64,000 nt of DNA from Massilia sp. IC2-477 (lineage in GTDB: Bacteria > Pseudomonadota > Gammaproteobacteria > Burkholderiales > Burkholderiaceae_D): positions 62,001 through 126,000 of the forward strand of contig NZ_JAJFEQ010000002.1 of the NCBI RefSeq assembly GCF_020707265.1, in the 5' to 3' direction. The translations under genes were made by a program, and so were the position numbers. Numbering within the stretch: the stretch's first letter is position 1; every line of letters starts with the position of its first letter. The notes under the pieces are model-generated. The model was given only the letters and a program-made list of their open reading frames with translations. It did not search any database and had not been told where the DNA came from. Positions 36,334 through 45,707 of the stretch are shown here, piece by piece.

Positions 36334-37728
36334 ATGAGCATGCGCCTTCGAATGCCCAACACCTTTGTACTGCTGTTCGCCATCCTGGCGCTGATCGCGC
36401 TGGCGACCTGGTTCGTCCCCGGCGGGAAGTACGATACCCACCTGGTCGACGGCCGCCAGCTGGTCGACCCGGCGTCCTTCCACTACGTCGACAGCAATCC
36501 ACAGGGCTTGGTGGCGCTGCTGAAAGCGCCGATTCGCGGCTTCGTGGAATCGGCCCAGATCATCGGCTTCGTGCTGTTCGTCGGCGGCGCTTTCGCGGTG
36601 CTGCAGCGGACCGAGGCGATCGATACCGCGATCCGCTCGATCGCGCGCGCCCATACGCGCTCGCAGCTGGTGCGCACGCTCCTGATCCCCGTGTTCGTCA
36701 CCCTGTTCTCGCTGGGCGGCGCCACCTTCGGCATGAACGAGGAGGTGATTCCCTTCATCCTGATCTTCGTGCCGCTGGCGCTGGCGCTGGGCTACGACAC
36801 CGTGACCGGCGTCTCGATCCCTTTCCTGGGCTCGCAGGTCGGCTTCGGCGCGGCCTTCCTGAACCCCTTCAACGTCGGCATCGCCCAGGGCATCGCGGGC
36901 GTGCCGGTGTTCTCGGGGATGGGTTACCGCCTGGTGGTGTGGGCCTCGGCCACCCTGGTGACGGTGCTGTTCCTGATGTGGTACGCGGCGCGGGTCAAGC
37001 GCAATCCGGCGCTCAGCCCGACCTATGTGCTGGACCAGACCAGGCGCCAGGAACTGCCGGACCTGTCCGCCCACGAGCACGAGCGCATGACGGGCCGCCA
37101 CGGGGCAGTGCTGGCGATCTTCGCGCTGACGCTGGGCGCGATGGTGGTGGGCGTGGTGCAGTACGGCTGGTTCATCGACGAGATCGCGGCCCTGTTCCTG
37201 GCGATGGCGATCGTGGTCGGCTTGGTCGGGCGCCTGGGCGCCGACGACTGGGTGGCTTCCTTCATGCAAGGCGTCAAAGACCTGGCGCCGACGGCGCTGG
37301 TGATCGCGATCGCGCGCGCCACCATGGTGATCGCACGCGACGCCCACATCATCGACACCATGCTGCACGAACTCATGCCGCTGGTGCAGTCCAGCCATCC
37401 GGTGTTCGCGGCCCAGAAGATGTACCTGATCCAGTCGGTGATCAACTTCTTCATCCACTCGGGCAGCGGCCAGGCCGCGCTGACGATGCCGATCATGGCG
37501 CCGTTGGCCGACCTGGTGGGCGTGTCGCGCCAGACCGCCATCCTCGCCTTCCAGCTGGGCGAGCTGTCGACGCCGATGATCCCGACCTCCGGCATCACCG
37601 TAGGCGTTCTGGCGCTGGCGCGCATTCCCTGGCTGACCTGGGCCAAGTGGATGATCCCGCTGCAGCTGATCTACCTGGTGCTGTCCCTGCTGCTCCTGGT
37701 GCCGCCCTGCCTGATGAACTGGCAGTGA
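36334..37728 (+). CDS. YfcC-family permease (amino acid or dipeptide)
   Basis: A 464-residue inner-membrane transporter with about 12 helices, matching the YfcC group: MPNTFVLLFAILALIALATWFVPGG, then GGATFGMNEEVIPFILIFVPL, FLGSQVGFGAAFLNPFNVGIAQ, and SGSGQAALTMPIMAPLADL. The family includes basic amino acid and C4-dicarboxylate carriers. It starts 7 bp after the dipeptide hydrolase with a GAGG site, so the two are co-transcribed. Import of beta-Asp-Arg, or exchange of arginine or ornithine, are both possible; the sequence cannot decide. Confidence 0.85.
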   Translation: MSMRLRMPNTFVLLFAILALIALATWFVPGGKYDTHLVDGRQLVDPASFHYVDSNPQGLVALLKAPIRGFVESAQIIGFVLFVGGAFAVLQRTEAIDTAIRSIARAHTRSQLVRTLLIPVFVTLFSLGGATFGMNEEVIPFILIFVPLALALGYDTVTGVSIPFLGSQVGFGAAFLNPFNVGIAQGIAGVPVFSGMGYRLVVWASATLVTVLFLMWYAARVKRNPALSPTYVLDQTRRQELPDLSAHEHERMTGRHGAVLAIFALTLGAMVVGVVQYGWFIDEIAALFLAMAIVVGLVGRLGADDWVASFMQGVKDLAPTALVIAIARATMVIARDAHIIDTMLHELMPLVQSSHPVFAAQKMYLIQSVINFFIHSGSGQAALTMPIMAPLADLVGVSRQTAILAFQLGELSTPMIPTSGITVGVLALARIPWLTWAKWMIPLQLIYLVLSLLLLVPPCLMNWQ

Positions 37729-37795
37729 GCGTTGTCTTGACAGCGCGGCGCGGACGCGACACATTGGAGACCCGCAACTCGTCCATTGCGCAGCC

Positions 37796-38248
37796 ATGAT
37801 CGATTTCTTTGTCGCGAGCGTCCACCACCTGATCGTGTTCGGCATCGCGGCCGTGCTGGCCGCCGAACTGGCGCTGATGCGTCCCGCGGCGATGTCGCCG
37901 CACACGGTGCGGCTGCTGGGCCGCTTCGATGCCGCCTATGGCCTGCTGGCGATTGCCATCCTGGTCGTCGGCTTCGGCCGCGTCTGGCACGGCGCCAAGG
38001 GGGCGGATTATTATATGGACAATCCGATGTTCTGGGCCAAGATCGCCGCCTTCGGCGTGGTGGGCATCCTGTCGATCCGCCCGACCCTGCGCATCGCGGC
38101 CTGGCAGAAGCTGCTCAAGGCCGATGCCGCCTTCGTGCCGTCACTGGAAGACATCAACGGGCTGCGCCGCATCCTGCTGCTCGAGATCCACGTGTTCGCG
38201 CTAATCCCGATCTTTGCAGCGGCCATGGCGCGCGGCATCGGCTACTAG
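37796..38248 (+). CDS. DUF2214 membrane protein
   Basis: A 150-residue protein with four predicted helices: VHHLIVFGIAAVLAAELALM, AAYGLLAIAILVVGFGRVW, MFWAKIAAFGVVGILSI and LEIHVFALIPIFAAAMARG. It matches the DUF2214 family by layout and the HHLIVF start. Function unknown. It lies 67 bp after the permease on the same strand, which may be chance. A fragment of the GTAGGGTGGGC repeat follows. Confidence 0.8.
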   Translation: MIDFFVASVHHLIVFGIAAVLAAELALMRPAAMSPHTVRLLGRFDAAYGLLAIAILVVGFGRVWHGAKGADYYMDNPMFWAKIAAFGVVGILSIRPTLRIAAWQKLLKADAAFVPSLEDINGLRRILLLEIHVFALIPIFAAAMARGIGY

Positions 38249-38253
38249 CCGAC

Positions 38254-38281
38254 CGTAGGGTGGGCGGCTCCACCGCATGGT
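38254..38281 (+). repeat. Partial copy of a GTAGGGTGGGC palindromic repeat
   Basis: ccgtagggtgggcggctcc followed by accgcatgg. The same core forms the complete inverted pair at 44634-44709. Confidence 0.5.
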
Positions 38282-38291
38282 TCGAATAATC

Positions 38292-38321
38292 AAAAAAGGG
38301 ACAAGCCGATGACCTGTCCCT
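38292..38321 (-). terminator. Terminator after pckG
   Basis: Stem AGGGACA (38297-38303) with TGTCCCT (38315-38321), with an A run at 38292-38297 giving a U tail on the minus strand. It lies 36 bp past the pckG stop. Confidence 0.8.
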
Positions 38322-38357
38322 CCTTTTGTGAGGCGGCCTGCGCCGCCATCATTTTCC

Positions 38358-40220
38358 TTACGCGCCCAGGCGCTGCTCGAGCTTCTGCTTGGTGTCCACC
38401 AGCTCTTGCGGCAGGCGGTAGGCCAGCTTGTCGAACAGTTCGCTGTGCAGCTTCAGTTCCTCGTTCCAGGCATCCTTGTCGATCGAGGTGATCTGGGTGA
38501 ACTGCTGCTCGGTGAACTCCACGCCTTCCCAGTTCAAGTCGCCGTAGTTCGGCGAGGTGCCGAACATGTGCTGCTGGCCTGCCGGCGCGCTGCCGTCGGC
38601 GCGGTCCAGCACCCACTTCAGCACGCGCATGTTGTCGCCGTAGCCCGGCCACACGAAGCCGCCGTCTTCGCCGGTACGGAACCAGTTGACGCAGAAGATT
38701 TTCGGCGCGGTGCCCTGGGCTTCCACTTTCTTGCCCAGGTTCAGCCAGTGCTGGAAGTAGTCGCTCATGTTGTAGCCGATGAAGGGCAGCATCGCGAACG
38801 GGTCGCGGCGCACGATGCCCATCTGGCCGGCGGCGGCGGCGGTGGTTTCCGAGCCCATGGTGGCGGCCATGTACACGCCTTCCACCCAGTTGTTGGCTTC
38901 GGTGACCAGCGGCACGGTGGTCGAACGGCGGCCGCCGAAGATGAAGGCCGAGATCGGCACGCCGGCGGGATCGTCCCAGGCGGCGTCGATCACCGGGTTC
39001 TGGGTCGCGGCGACGGTGAAGCGCGCGTTCGGGTGGGCGGCCTTGGTGCCGGACGCCGGGGTCCAGTCCTTGCCCTGCCAGTCGATCAGGTGATCAGGCG
39101 CCTGCTTGGTCATGCCTTCCCACCACACGTCGCCATCGTCGGTCAGCGCCACGTTGGTGAAGATGACGTTCTCGCGCAGCGAAGCCATGCAGTTCGGGTT
39201 GGTCTTGTCGTTGGTGCCCGGGGCCACGCCGAAGTAGCCGGCTTCCGGGTTGATGGCGTACAGCTTGCCGTCGGCGCCCGGCTTGATCCAGGCGATGTCG
39301 TCGCCGATGGTGGTCACTTTCCAGCCGTCGAAGGCCTTCGGCGGGATCAGCATCGCGAAGTTGGTCTTGCCGCAGGCCGACGGGAAGGCGGCGGCCACGT
39401 ATTTCTTGTCACCCTTGGGCGATTCGACGCCCAGGATCAGCATGTGTTCGGCCAGCCAGCCGGTGCCGCCCTGCTGCGCTTCCTGGTAGCCCATGTTGGA
39501 AGCGATGCGCAGCGCGAAGCACTTCTTGCCCAGCAGCGCGTTGCCGCCGTAGCCCGAACCGAAGGACCAGATCTCGCGGGTTTCCGGGTAGTGGACGATG
39601 TACTTGGTGGGGTTGCACGGCCACGGCACGTCCTTCTGGCCCGAGGACAGCGGCATGCCGACGGTGTGCACGCAGGGCACGAAGTCGCCGTCGGTACCGA
39701 GCACGTCGAACACGGCCTTGCCCATGCGCGTCATGATGCGCATGTTGACGGCGACGTAGGGCGAGTCGGACAGCTCGACGCCGATGTGGGCAATCGGCGA
39801 GCCCAGCGGACCCATCGAGAACGGCACCACGTACAGGACGCGGCCGGCCATGCAGCCGTCGAACAGGCCGTTCAGGGTGCGGCGCATTTCGGCCGGGTCC
39901 ATCCAGTTGTTGGTGGGGCCGGCCTGCTCCTTGGTTTCCGAGCAGATATAGGTGCGGTCTTCGACACGGGCGACGTCCGACGGATCGGACCAGGCCAGAT
40001 AGGAATTCGGACGTTTTGCCGGGTTCAGCTTCTTCATCGTACCGGCTTCGACCATCTGCGCGCACAGGCGGTCGTACTCTTCTTCGGAACCGTCGCACCA
40101 ATAGATGCTGTCAGGCTTCGTCAGGGCGGCGATCTCCGCGACCCAATTGATGAGCTTCTGGTGTTTGACGTGAGCTGGAACGTTCAGTGCGGCGACGCCG
40201 CCCATCACGGGCTGGTTCAT
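38358..40220 (-). CDS. pckG: Phosphoenolpyruvate carboxykinase (GTP)
   Basis: A 620-residue GTP-dependent PEPCK, converting oxaloacetate to PEP in gluconeogenesis. The GTP-type marks are present: [32 protein letters not shown], the P-loop with reactive Cys [23 protein letters not shown] and [20 protein letters not shown] site 7 nt before the ATG at 40220 decides the start. Single gene with its own terminator. The 340-bp upstream region holds a perfect 12-bp palindrome. It would matter for growth on amino acids such as Asp, which the cyanophycin locus next door would deliver. Confidence 0.96.
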   Translation of the reverse strand: MNQPVMGGVAALNVPAHVKHQKLINWVAEIAALTKPDSIYWCDGSEEEYDRLCAQMVEAGTMKKLNPAKRPNSYLAWSDPSDVARVEDRTYICSETKEQAGPTNNWMDPAEMRRTLNGLFDGCMAGRVLYVVPFSMGPLGSPIAHIGVELSDSPYVAVNMRIMTRMGKAVFDVLGTDGDFVPCVHTVGMPLSSGQKDVPWPCNPTKYIVHYPETREIWSFGSGYGGNALLGKKCFALRIASNMGYQEAQQGGTGWLAEHMLILGVESPKGDKKYVAAAFPSACGKTNFAMLIPPKAFDGWKVTTIGDDIAWIKPGADGKLYAINPEAGYFGVAPGTNDKTNPNCMASLRENVIFTNVALTDDGDVWWEGMTKQAPDHLIDWQGKDWTPASGTKAAHPNARFTVAATQNPVIDAAWDDPAGVPISAFIFGGRRSTTVPLVTEANNWVEGVYMAATMGSETTAAAAGQMGIVRRDPFAMLPFIGYNMSDYFQHWLNLGKKVEAQGTAPKIFCVNWFRTGEDGGFVWPGYGDNMRVLKWVLDRADGSAPAGQQHMFGTSPNYGDLNWEGVEFTEQQFTQITSIDKDAWNEELKLHSELFDKLAYRLPQELVDTKQKLEQRLGA

Positions 40221-40561
40221 AGATACCTCCAATGCCAATTAAGAATACTGTCTGTCCCGGCACGGCAGGATCCATCCGTCTGGCCGTGCCTTAGAATGGC
40301 GTGTCGCCCCAGCGGGACGCGGCGTTTACGGCGATCATGTCGACAGTCTCTTAAGAGAGACCTGGAACGGTGCTGCTGGGTCCGATAGAAGCGTGTCAAA
40401 CCCTTAATAATTGGCCGATTGTACACCCGGAAAACCGCGATTCGTGCTCAGCTACTACAAAAAAGTAGCAGAAAATGCCCGAGTAATGTAGTAGGCTATT
40501 CGGCGTCTTTTTGGAACCTGTTATTTCGCTACGCGATCAACGTTTATTGGTAGAAACTCTT
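40221..40561. other. Divergent promoter region of pckG and the 2-hydroxyacid dehydrogenase gene
   Basis: A 340-bp region without a gene. TCTCTTAAGAGA (40347-40358) is a perfect 12-bp palindrome. CTACTAC near 40453 and GTAGTAG near 40489 form an inverted pair around an A-rich stretch. Both could be operators; no regulator gene is nearby. Confidence 0.4.
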
Positions 40562-41554
40562 ATGCGAATAGCTGTTTTGGACGATTACCAGGACGCCGTA
40601 CGCGGCCTTTCCTGCTTCCGTTTGCTCGACGGTCACGAAGTCAAGGTGTTTACCCATTCCGCACGTGGGATGGGCCAGCTGGCTGCGCGGCTGGCGCCGT
40701 TCGACGCGCTGGTGCTGATCCGCGAACGCACCGCCTTCCCCGCCGCCCTGCTCGCGCGCCTGCCCAACCTGAAGCTGATTTCGCAGACCGGCAAGGTCAG
40801 CGGCCACATCGATGTCGAGGCGGCCACCGAACACGGCATCGCCATCGCCGAAGGTATCGGTTCGCCGGTGGCGCCCTCGGAACTGACCTGGGCCCTGATC
40901 ATGGCCGCCAGCCGCAAGATCGTGCCGTATGCGAACAACCTGAAGGATGGCTTGTGGCAGACCGCTTCGTCTAATCCAGTGCTCAACGGCCTCGGCCGTT
41001 CGCTGCGCGGACGCACGCTGGCGATCTGGGGCTACGGCAAGATCGGGCGCCTGGTGGCCGGCTATGCGCGGGCCTTCGGCATGCGTATGCTGGTATGGGG
41101 CAGCGAAGGCAGCCGCCAGGCTGCAATCGCCGATGGCTTCGAGGCGGCGGCCTCGCGCGAAGCGCTGTTCGCGCAGGCGGACGTGCTCACGCTGCACCTG
41201 CGCCTGGCGGAAGAGACGCGCGGCATCGTGAAGGCGGACGATTTTGCGCGCATGAAGCCGGATGCGCTGTTCGTGAATACAAGCCGGGCCGAACTGGTGG
41301 ACGAAGGCGCGCTGGAGCAGGCCCTGCGCGCGGGACGGCCGGGTTATGCGGCGCTGGATGTGTTCACCAATGAACCGCTCCGGCCCGATTCACCGCTGCT
41401 GCGCATCCCGACGGTGCTGGCGACGCCGCACCTGGGCTATGTGGAGCAGGACAGCTACGAGATTTATTTCCAGACGGCGTTCGAGAACGTGGTGCGCTTC
41501 GCGGCGGGAACGCCGGACAACATCCTGAACCCGGAAGCGCTCGGAAAGCGCTAG
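40562..41554 (+). CDS. D-2-hydroxyacid dehydrogenase
   Basis: A 330-residue NAD-dependent dehydrogenase of the D-isomer-specific 2-hydroxyacid family. The nucleotide-binding motif is AIWGYGKIGRLVAGYARAFG; the catalytic Arg, Glu and His lie in FVNTSRAELVDEGAL, LDVFTNEPL and ATPHLGYVEQ. The start MRIAVLDDYQDAV at 40562 fits the family; an upstream TTG would add 17 unrelated residues. Members act on glycerate, lactate, formate or phosphoglycerate-like substrates; which one is not evident. Its stop overlaps the convergent gene by 4 bp. Confidence 0.88.
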   Translation: MRIAVLDDYQDAVRGLSCFRLLDGHEVKVFTHSARGMGQLAARLAPFDALVLIRERTAFPAALLARLPNLKLISQTGKVSGHIDVEAATEHGIAIAEGIGSPVAPSELTWALIMAASRKIVPYANNLKDGLWQTASSNPVLNGLGRSLRGRTLAIWGYGKIGRLVAGYARAFGMRMLVWGSEGSRQAAIADGFEAAASREALFAQADVLTLHLRLAEETRGIVKADDFARMKPDALFVNTSRAELVDEGALEQALRAGRPGYAALDVFTNEPLRPDSPLLRIPTVLATPHLGYVEQDSYEIYFQTAFENVVRFAAGTPDNILNPEALGKR

Positions 41555-42315
41555 CTTTCCTGCTTCAGCTCGGGCAGGCCGCTGAAGCTGGGCTTACGCA
41601 CCGGCATCACATGGGTGCCGGTCCACAGCCCCGCCCAGCCCGGCGGCCAGCCGATCGCCGGCCCGGAATACGGCTGCAATCCTGCCCGCACCGGCACTAC
41701 CGGCACCGGCGGCGCCTCGACCAGGCCGCCGCCCGTCGGACGCTCCATGTTGAGGCTGTACATATAGCCCGGCAACAGCAGATCGCAGACCTGGGCAAAC
41801 CAGGCCGTGTGGTCTTCGTCGCGGCCCAGCGCCTGCGCCAGGCCCTGCGGGTCGAACTTCGCCAGCGCGTGGATCAGCTCGTCCGTGCTCGCGCCCGGCG
41901 TATCGCCCCAGCCCATCACGGGATTGTTGTTGTAGTCCGCGCCCGAGCCATACCAGCCTTCGCGCCAGGTGCGCTGCATCCAGGTGCGCGGACCAGTGAA
42001 CAGGTGCCAGCGCCAGTGCAGGCCGGAGGGTTTGGGCCAGGAATACAGGTAGAGCTTCTGGTAGCCCGCCTTGTGCAGCTCGCGCACCACGGCCATCAGG
42101 CGCGCGTGCGGCATGCGGTCCGGTGGCGTGCGGCGGAACAGGATCGGCTCGCCATCGGCGTGCTGCACCTCGTCGCTCGACAGGTTGAGGTCGAGGGTGC
42201 GCTGCTCGTTGCCGAAGCGCGCCGAGATCCACCCGGTCAGCAGGTTGACGTGGGTGATCACGCCATAGCCTCGATGGCGGTGGAAGATGACGGTGCCTGG
42301 TGCGACGGCTTTCAT
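41551..42315 (-). CDS. Hypothetical protein with CarD/KOW-like N-terminus
   Basis: A 254-residue protein that I do not recognise. Residues 1-55 (VAPGTVIFHRHRGYGVITHV, then GWISARFGNEQRTLDLNL) resemble the small beta-barrel of CarD/Tudor-type domains ('rGyGvit.v'). The rest is Trp- and Pro-rich (HWRWHLFTGPRTWMQRTWR, GWPPGWAGLWTGTHVM) with no known motif. Either ATG 42315 or 42354 is possible; the first puts the recognisable domain at the start. Convergent with the dehydrogenase gene, 4-bp overlap. Confidence 0.6.
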   Translation of the reverse strand: MKAVAPGTVIFHRHRGYGVITHVNLLTGWISARFGNEQRTLDLNLSSDEVQHADGEPILFRRTPPDRMPHARLMAVVRELHKAGYQKLYLYSWPKPSGLHWRWHLFTGPRTWMQRTWREGWYGSGADYNNNPVMGWGDTPGASTDELIHALAKFDPQGLAQALGRDEDHTAWFAQVCDLLLPGYMYSLNMERPTGGGLVEAPPVPVVPVRAGLQPYSGPAIGWPPGWAGLWTGTHVMPVRKPSFSGLPELKQES

Positions 42316-42447
42316 GGGAACAAGTGAAGAAGAGAAAGGGAGTAGTCTACTCATCCGATCCGAACGATTCTAGCGCAGTCACATACAGATACACTACCGT
42401 TTGCGGCTATCATTACCCACCTTTTTTCTGCACGTGGACAAACCAAC

Positions 42448-42933
42448 ATGACTTTGCGAATCATCGCTACCGGCGGCACTTTCGACAAACACTACAATGA
42501 ACTCAATGGCGTACTCGGCTTTGCGGAAAGCCACCTGCCGGCCGTGATCGCGCGCTCGCGCATGACGATTCCCGTCGAGCTCGAAGTGCTGCCGCTGCTC
42601 GACTCGCTCGACATGCAGGACCCGGACCGCCAGCGCGTACTCGCTTCCTGCCAGGCAGCAAAAGAGAAGGCCATCGTCATCATCCACGGCACCGACACCA
42701 TGCGCGAAACCGCGGCCGTGCTGGGGGCAGCAGAGCTCGGCCAGACCATCGTGCTGACCGGCGCCATGATCCCCTACGAGATCGCCAACTCGGACGCGCT
42801 GTTCAACCTGGGCTTTGCCTGCGGCGTCGCGCAAACGCTGCCGGCGGGCGTCTACGTCGCCATGAATGGGCAGGTGTTCCCGTGGGATAACGTCACCAAG
42901 AACCGCAGCGCCGGCGTGTTCCAGCAGCTGTAA
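42448..42933 (+). CDS. Short asparaginase-like protein (N-terminal domain only)
   Basis: A 161-residue protein matching the N-terminal domain of type I/II L-asparaginases: [18 protein letters not shown] (first catalytic Thr in TGGTF) and [17 protein letters not shown] (second Thr-Asp pair), followed by [23 protein letters not shown]. Ordinary asparaginases have about 330 residues with a C-terminal domain that completes the active site. No second domain follows, and the frame ends with [19 protein letters not shown]. Stand-alone N-domain proteins form a known family, so this looks natural rather than truncated. Whether it hydrolyses asparagine is open. Confidence 0.8.
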   Translation: MTLRIIATGGTFDKHYNELNGVLGFAESHLPAVIARSRMTIPVELEVLPLLDSLDMQDPDRQRVLASCQAAKEKAIVIIHGTDTMRETAAVLGAAELGQTIVLTGAMIPYEIANSDALFNLGFACGVAQTLPAGVYVAMNGQVFPWDNVTKNRSAGVFQQL

Positions 42934-43015
42934 TTTCTCGCGGGCAGGCGCGCGCTGCCCGTGTGCTCGCCTCCCTATACTGCCCTCTCAATCGAATCCG
43001 TATGAGGAGAGAGCA

Positions 43016-44629
43016 ATGAACGAGCAGCGTCCCTTCCTGACCACGCGCCAGGGCCACCCGGTCCGCGACAACCAGTCGCTGCGCTCGGTGGGCGAGCGTG
43101 GTCCGGCCACGCTCGAGAATTACCAGTTCATCGAAAAGATCACCCACTTCGACCGCGAGCGCATCCCGGAACGGGTGGTGCACGCGCGCGGCACCGGCGC
43201 CCATGGCTACTTCGAGCCCTACGGCACCATCGGCGGCGAACCGGCCAGCAAATACACCCGCGCCCGCGTGCTCAACGAGGTGGGAGTACAGACCCCGATC
43301 TTCGTGCGCTTCTCGACCGTGATCGGCGCCAAGGAGTCGCCCGAGACCGCGCGTGACCCGCGCGGCTTCGCGATCAAGTTCAAGACCGTCGACGGCAACT
43401 GGGACCTGGTGGGCAACAATCTGAAAGTCTTCTTCATCCGCGACGCGATCAAGTTCCCGGACATGATCCACGCCTTCAAGCCGGACCCGGTGACGAACCA
43501 GCAGGAACCCTGGCGCTTCTACGACTTCATCTGCAGCCATCCGGAAGCCCTGCACATGGTCACCTGGGTCAAGAGCCCGTGGGGCATCCCGGCCACCTAC
43601 CGCGAGATGGAAGGCTCGGGTGTGAACACCTATAAACTGGTCAACGACCAGGGCGTGGCCCATCTGGTGAAATTCCACTTCGAGCCGAAACAGGGCGTGC
43701 GCAACCTCACCAGCCAGCAGGCTGCCGAGATCCAGGCCCAGGACACCAGCCACGCCACGCGCGACCTGTATGAGGCGATCGAACGCGGCGAGTTCCCGGA
43801 ATGGGAATTCTGCGTGCAGATCATGAGCGACGGCGAGCATCCGGAACTCGACTTCGACCCGCTGGACGACACCAAGCGCTGGCCGGAAGACCAGTTCCCG
43901 CTGCTGCCGGTGGGCCGCATCGTGCTCAACAAGAACCCGGACAACGTGTTTGCAGAAACCGAGCAGTCCGCCTTCGGCACCGGGGTGCTGGTGGACGGCA
44001 TCGACTTCTCGGACGACAAGATGCTGCAGGGCCGCACCCTCTCCTATTCCGACACCCAGCGCTACCGCGTAGGCCCGAACTACCTGCAGCTGCCGATCAA
44101 CCAGCCGCAGCAGGGCGCCACGGCGCGCACCAACCAGCGTGACGGCCAGATGACCTTCTACGTAGACGGCCGCGGCGAGGACAAGCACATCAACTACGAG
44201 CCGAGCCTGATGGGCGGCTACAGCGAAGCGCCGAAGCCGGAAAAGGAATACAACCAGTGGGTCGAGGGCCACCTGGGCCGCTACCAGACCACCCGCACGA
44301 TGGACGACTACGCCCAGGCCGGCACCCGCTACCGGACCTTCGAGGACTGGGAGCGCGACGACCTGGTGAACAACGTAGGCGGCGACCTGAAGAAATGCCC
44401 GGAACCGATCCAGCTGCGCATGGTGTGGCACCTGTGGCACTGCGACGAGGACTACGGCCGCCGTGTGGCGGAAGTAGCCGGCATCGACCTGGAAAAGGCA
44501 AAGGCCCTGGATCCGCTACCGGGCAAGCCGGCGCCGCATCAGAACCGGCAGGGGCCGACTTACTCGAGCGGCAAGCCGGAACAGGGGGATGAGCCGTCGA
44601 CCAGCGAGGAGATGGCGGGGGCGAAGTGA
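43016..44629 (+). CDS. Catalase (haem, monofunctional)
   Basis: A 537-residue haem catalase that splits hydrogen peroxide. Seen: the catalytic His56 in [32 protein letters not shown], the catalytic Asn in [14 protein letters not shown] (134 or 135), and the haem-ligand Tyr in [23 protein letters not shown] precedes the ATG at 43016, so the longer upstream frame is not used. No signal peptide. The C-terminal 45 residues are disordered. Not next to a peroxide regulator; single gene. Confidence 0.94.
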   Translation: MNEQRPFLTTRQGHPVRDNQSLRSVGERGPATLENYQFIEKITHFDRERIPERVVHARGTGAHGYFEPYGTIGGEPASKYTRARVLNEVGVQTPIFVRFSTVIGAKESPETARDPRGFAIKFKTVDGNWDLVGNNLKVFFIRDAIKFPDMIHAFKPDPVTNQQEPWRFYDFICSHPEALHMVTWVKSPWGIPATYREMEGSGVNTYKLVNDQGVAHLVKFHFEPKQGVRNLTSQQAAEIQAQDTSHATRDLYEAIERGEFPEWEFCVQIMSDGEHPELDFDPLDDTKRWPEDQFPLLPVGRIVLNKNPDNVFAETEQSAFGTGVLVDGIDFSDDKMLQGRTLSYSDTQRYRVGPNYLQLPINQPQQGATARTNQRDGQMTFYVDGRGEDKHINYEPSLMGGYSEAPKPEKEYNQWVEGHLGRYQTTRTMDDYAQAGTRYRTFEDWERDDLVNNVGGDLKKCPEPIQLRMVWHLWHCDEDYGRRVAEVAGIDLEKAKALDPLPGKPAPHQNRQGPTYSSGKPEQGDEPSTSEEMAGAK

Positions 44630-44633
44630 GTTG

Positions 44634-44709
44634 ACCGCGTGGGCGGAGAATCCGCCCACCCTACGGGCAATGATGTTCGTAGGGTGGGCGACTCTCTCGC
44701 CCACGCGGT
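44634..44709. repeat. Palindromic GTAGGGTGGGC repeat, possible terminator
   Basis: accgcgtgggcgg...cgcccaccctacg (44635-44664) is matched in reverse by cgtagggtgggcg...cgcccacgcggt (44679-44709). The whole folds as one long hairpin between convergent catalase and rdgC. Partial copies of the same core lie at 38254 and about 52150. Confidence 0.65.
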
Positions 44710-44721
44710 GATAGTTGGCGC

Positions 44722-45618
44722 TTAAGCCTTCGCTTCGCCGCCCAGCGCCTCGACGACGTCCGCCAGCAGCTTGGCCAGCTCGCCCGTCATCAGCGTGATG
44801 TCGTTGTCGAAACGCTCGTCGTCGCTGTAGGTGACTGCTTCGCCTTCCTTGATCACGTCCAGCGGCTTGATGCTCTTGATCGCCAGCGACTCGGTCAGCA
44901 CGAAGCTGATGCGCTCGTTCCAGGTCATGGCCAGGCGGGTGCACTGCTTGCCGGCCGCGATGTGGCGGCGGATGTCGTCCGGTTCCAGGGTGTGCTTCAC
45001 GTAGCGCACGGCGGCGCGGCTTTCGCCGGTGGCGCGCAGTTCGGTGTCCTGGTCGATGGTGAAGCCATACGGCGCCTCATCGGCTTCCAGCCAGCCGGTC
45101 ATCACGGCCACCGGCGATTTTTGCACGCGCAGCGATTCCAGCGGCATGCGGTCCACGGCCTTGAGCAGCATCTTGATGACGTCGTCCGCCTTGGCCGGGC
45201 TGGCGGCATCGACCACCAGCCAGCCGTTGACCGGGTCGATCCAGACCCAGACGTTGCTGCGGATCGAGAAGGCGCGCGGCAGCAGTTCGTCGGCCACGCG
45301 TTCCTTCAGGTCTTTCATCGCCTTCTTGCCCGGCGGGAAGCCCTGCTGTTCTTCCAGCTCGGCGGCCTTGGCCTTGGCGACCTGGTTGATGACCGAGCTC
45401 GGCAGCAACTTCTTCTCGTTGCCCAGCATCATCAGCATCTGCTTGTTGACGACGTGTACCAGCTTGCCGTTGCCGCGTGGCGAATCCCAGCCCTGGCGCA
45501 GCAGTTCATTGCTGCTGGCGGGCGTGAAGGCCTGCGACTGCAGTGCTTCTTCCATTTGTTCCGGGTTGAATGCCCAGGGAGCGGGCAGGCGATAAATCTG
45601 GAGATTCTTGAACCACAT
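44722..45618 (-). CDS. rdgC: Recombination-associated protein RdgC
   Basis: A 298-residue RdgC, a ring-shaped DNA-binding protein that limits RecA action. Family marks: [53 protein letters not shown], and [15 protein letters not shown]. Length is normal. It lies 89 bp downstream of dinB on the same strand with no terminator seen between, so both may share the dinB SOS promoter. RdgC is not usually an SOS gene; this link is inferred. Confidence 0.95.
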   Translation of the reverse strand: MWFKNLQIYRLPAPWAFNPEQMEEALQSQAFTPASSNELLRQGWDSPRGNGKLVHVVNKQMLMMLGNEKKLLPSSVINQVAKAKAAELEEQQGFPPGKKAMKDLKERVADELLPRAFSIRSNVWVWIDPVNGWLVVDAASPAKADDVIKMLLKAVDRMPLESLRVQKSPVAVMTGWLEADEAPYGFTIDQDTELRATGESRAAVRYVKHTLEPDDIRRHIAAGKQCTRLAMTWNERISFVLTESLAIKSIKPLDVIKEGEAVTYSDDERFDNDITLMTGELAKLLADVVEALGGEAKA

Positions 45619-45707
45619 ACGCTTGTTATCCGATTGTTTTCAAAATTCTGGGGAACGACATTCTACGCTGCCGCATGGAAATTTCGACCGGCAGATGGGG
45701 GAAAAAG

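Noticed and set aside
42866..43015. Longer N-terminus for catalase
   Set aside because: It overlaps the end of the asparaginase-like gene and reads as Cys/Arg/Pro-rich; the ATG at 43016 has a strong ribosome site.
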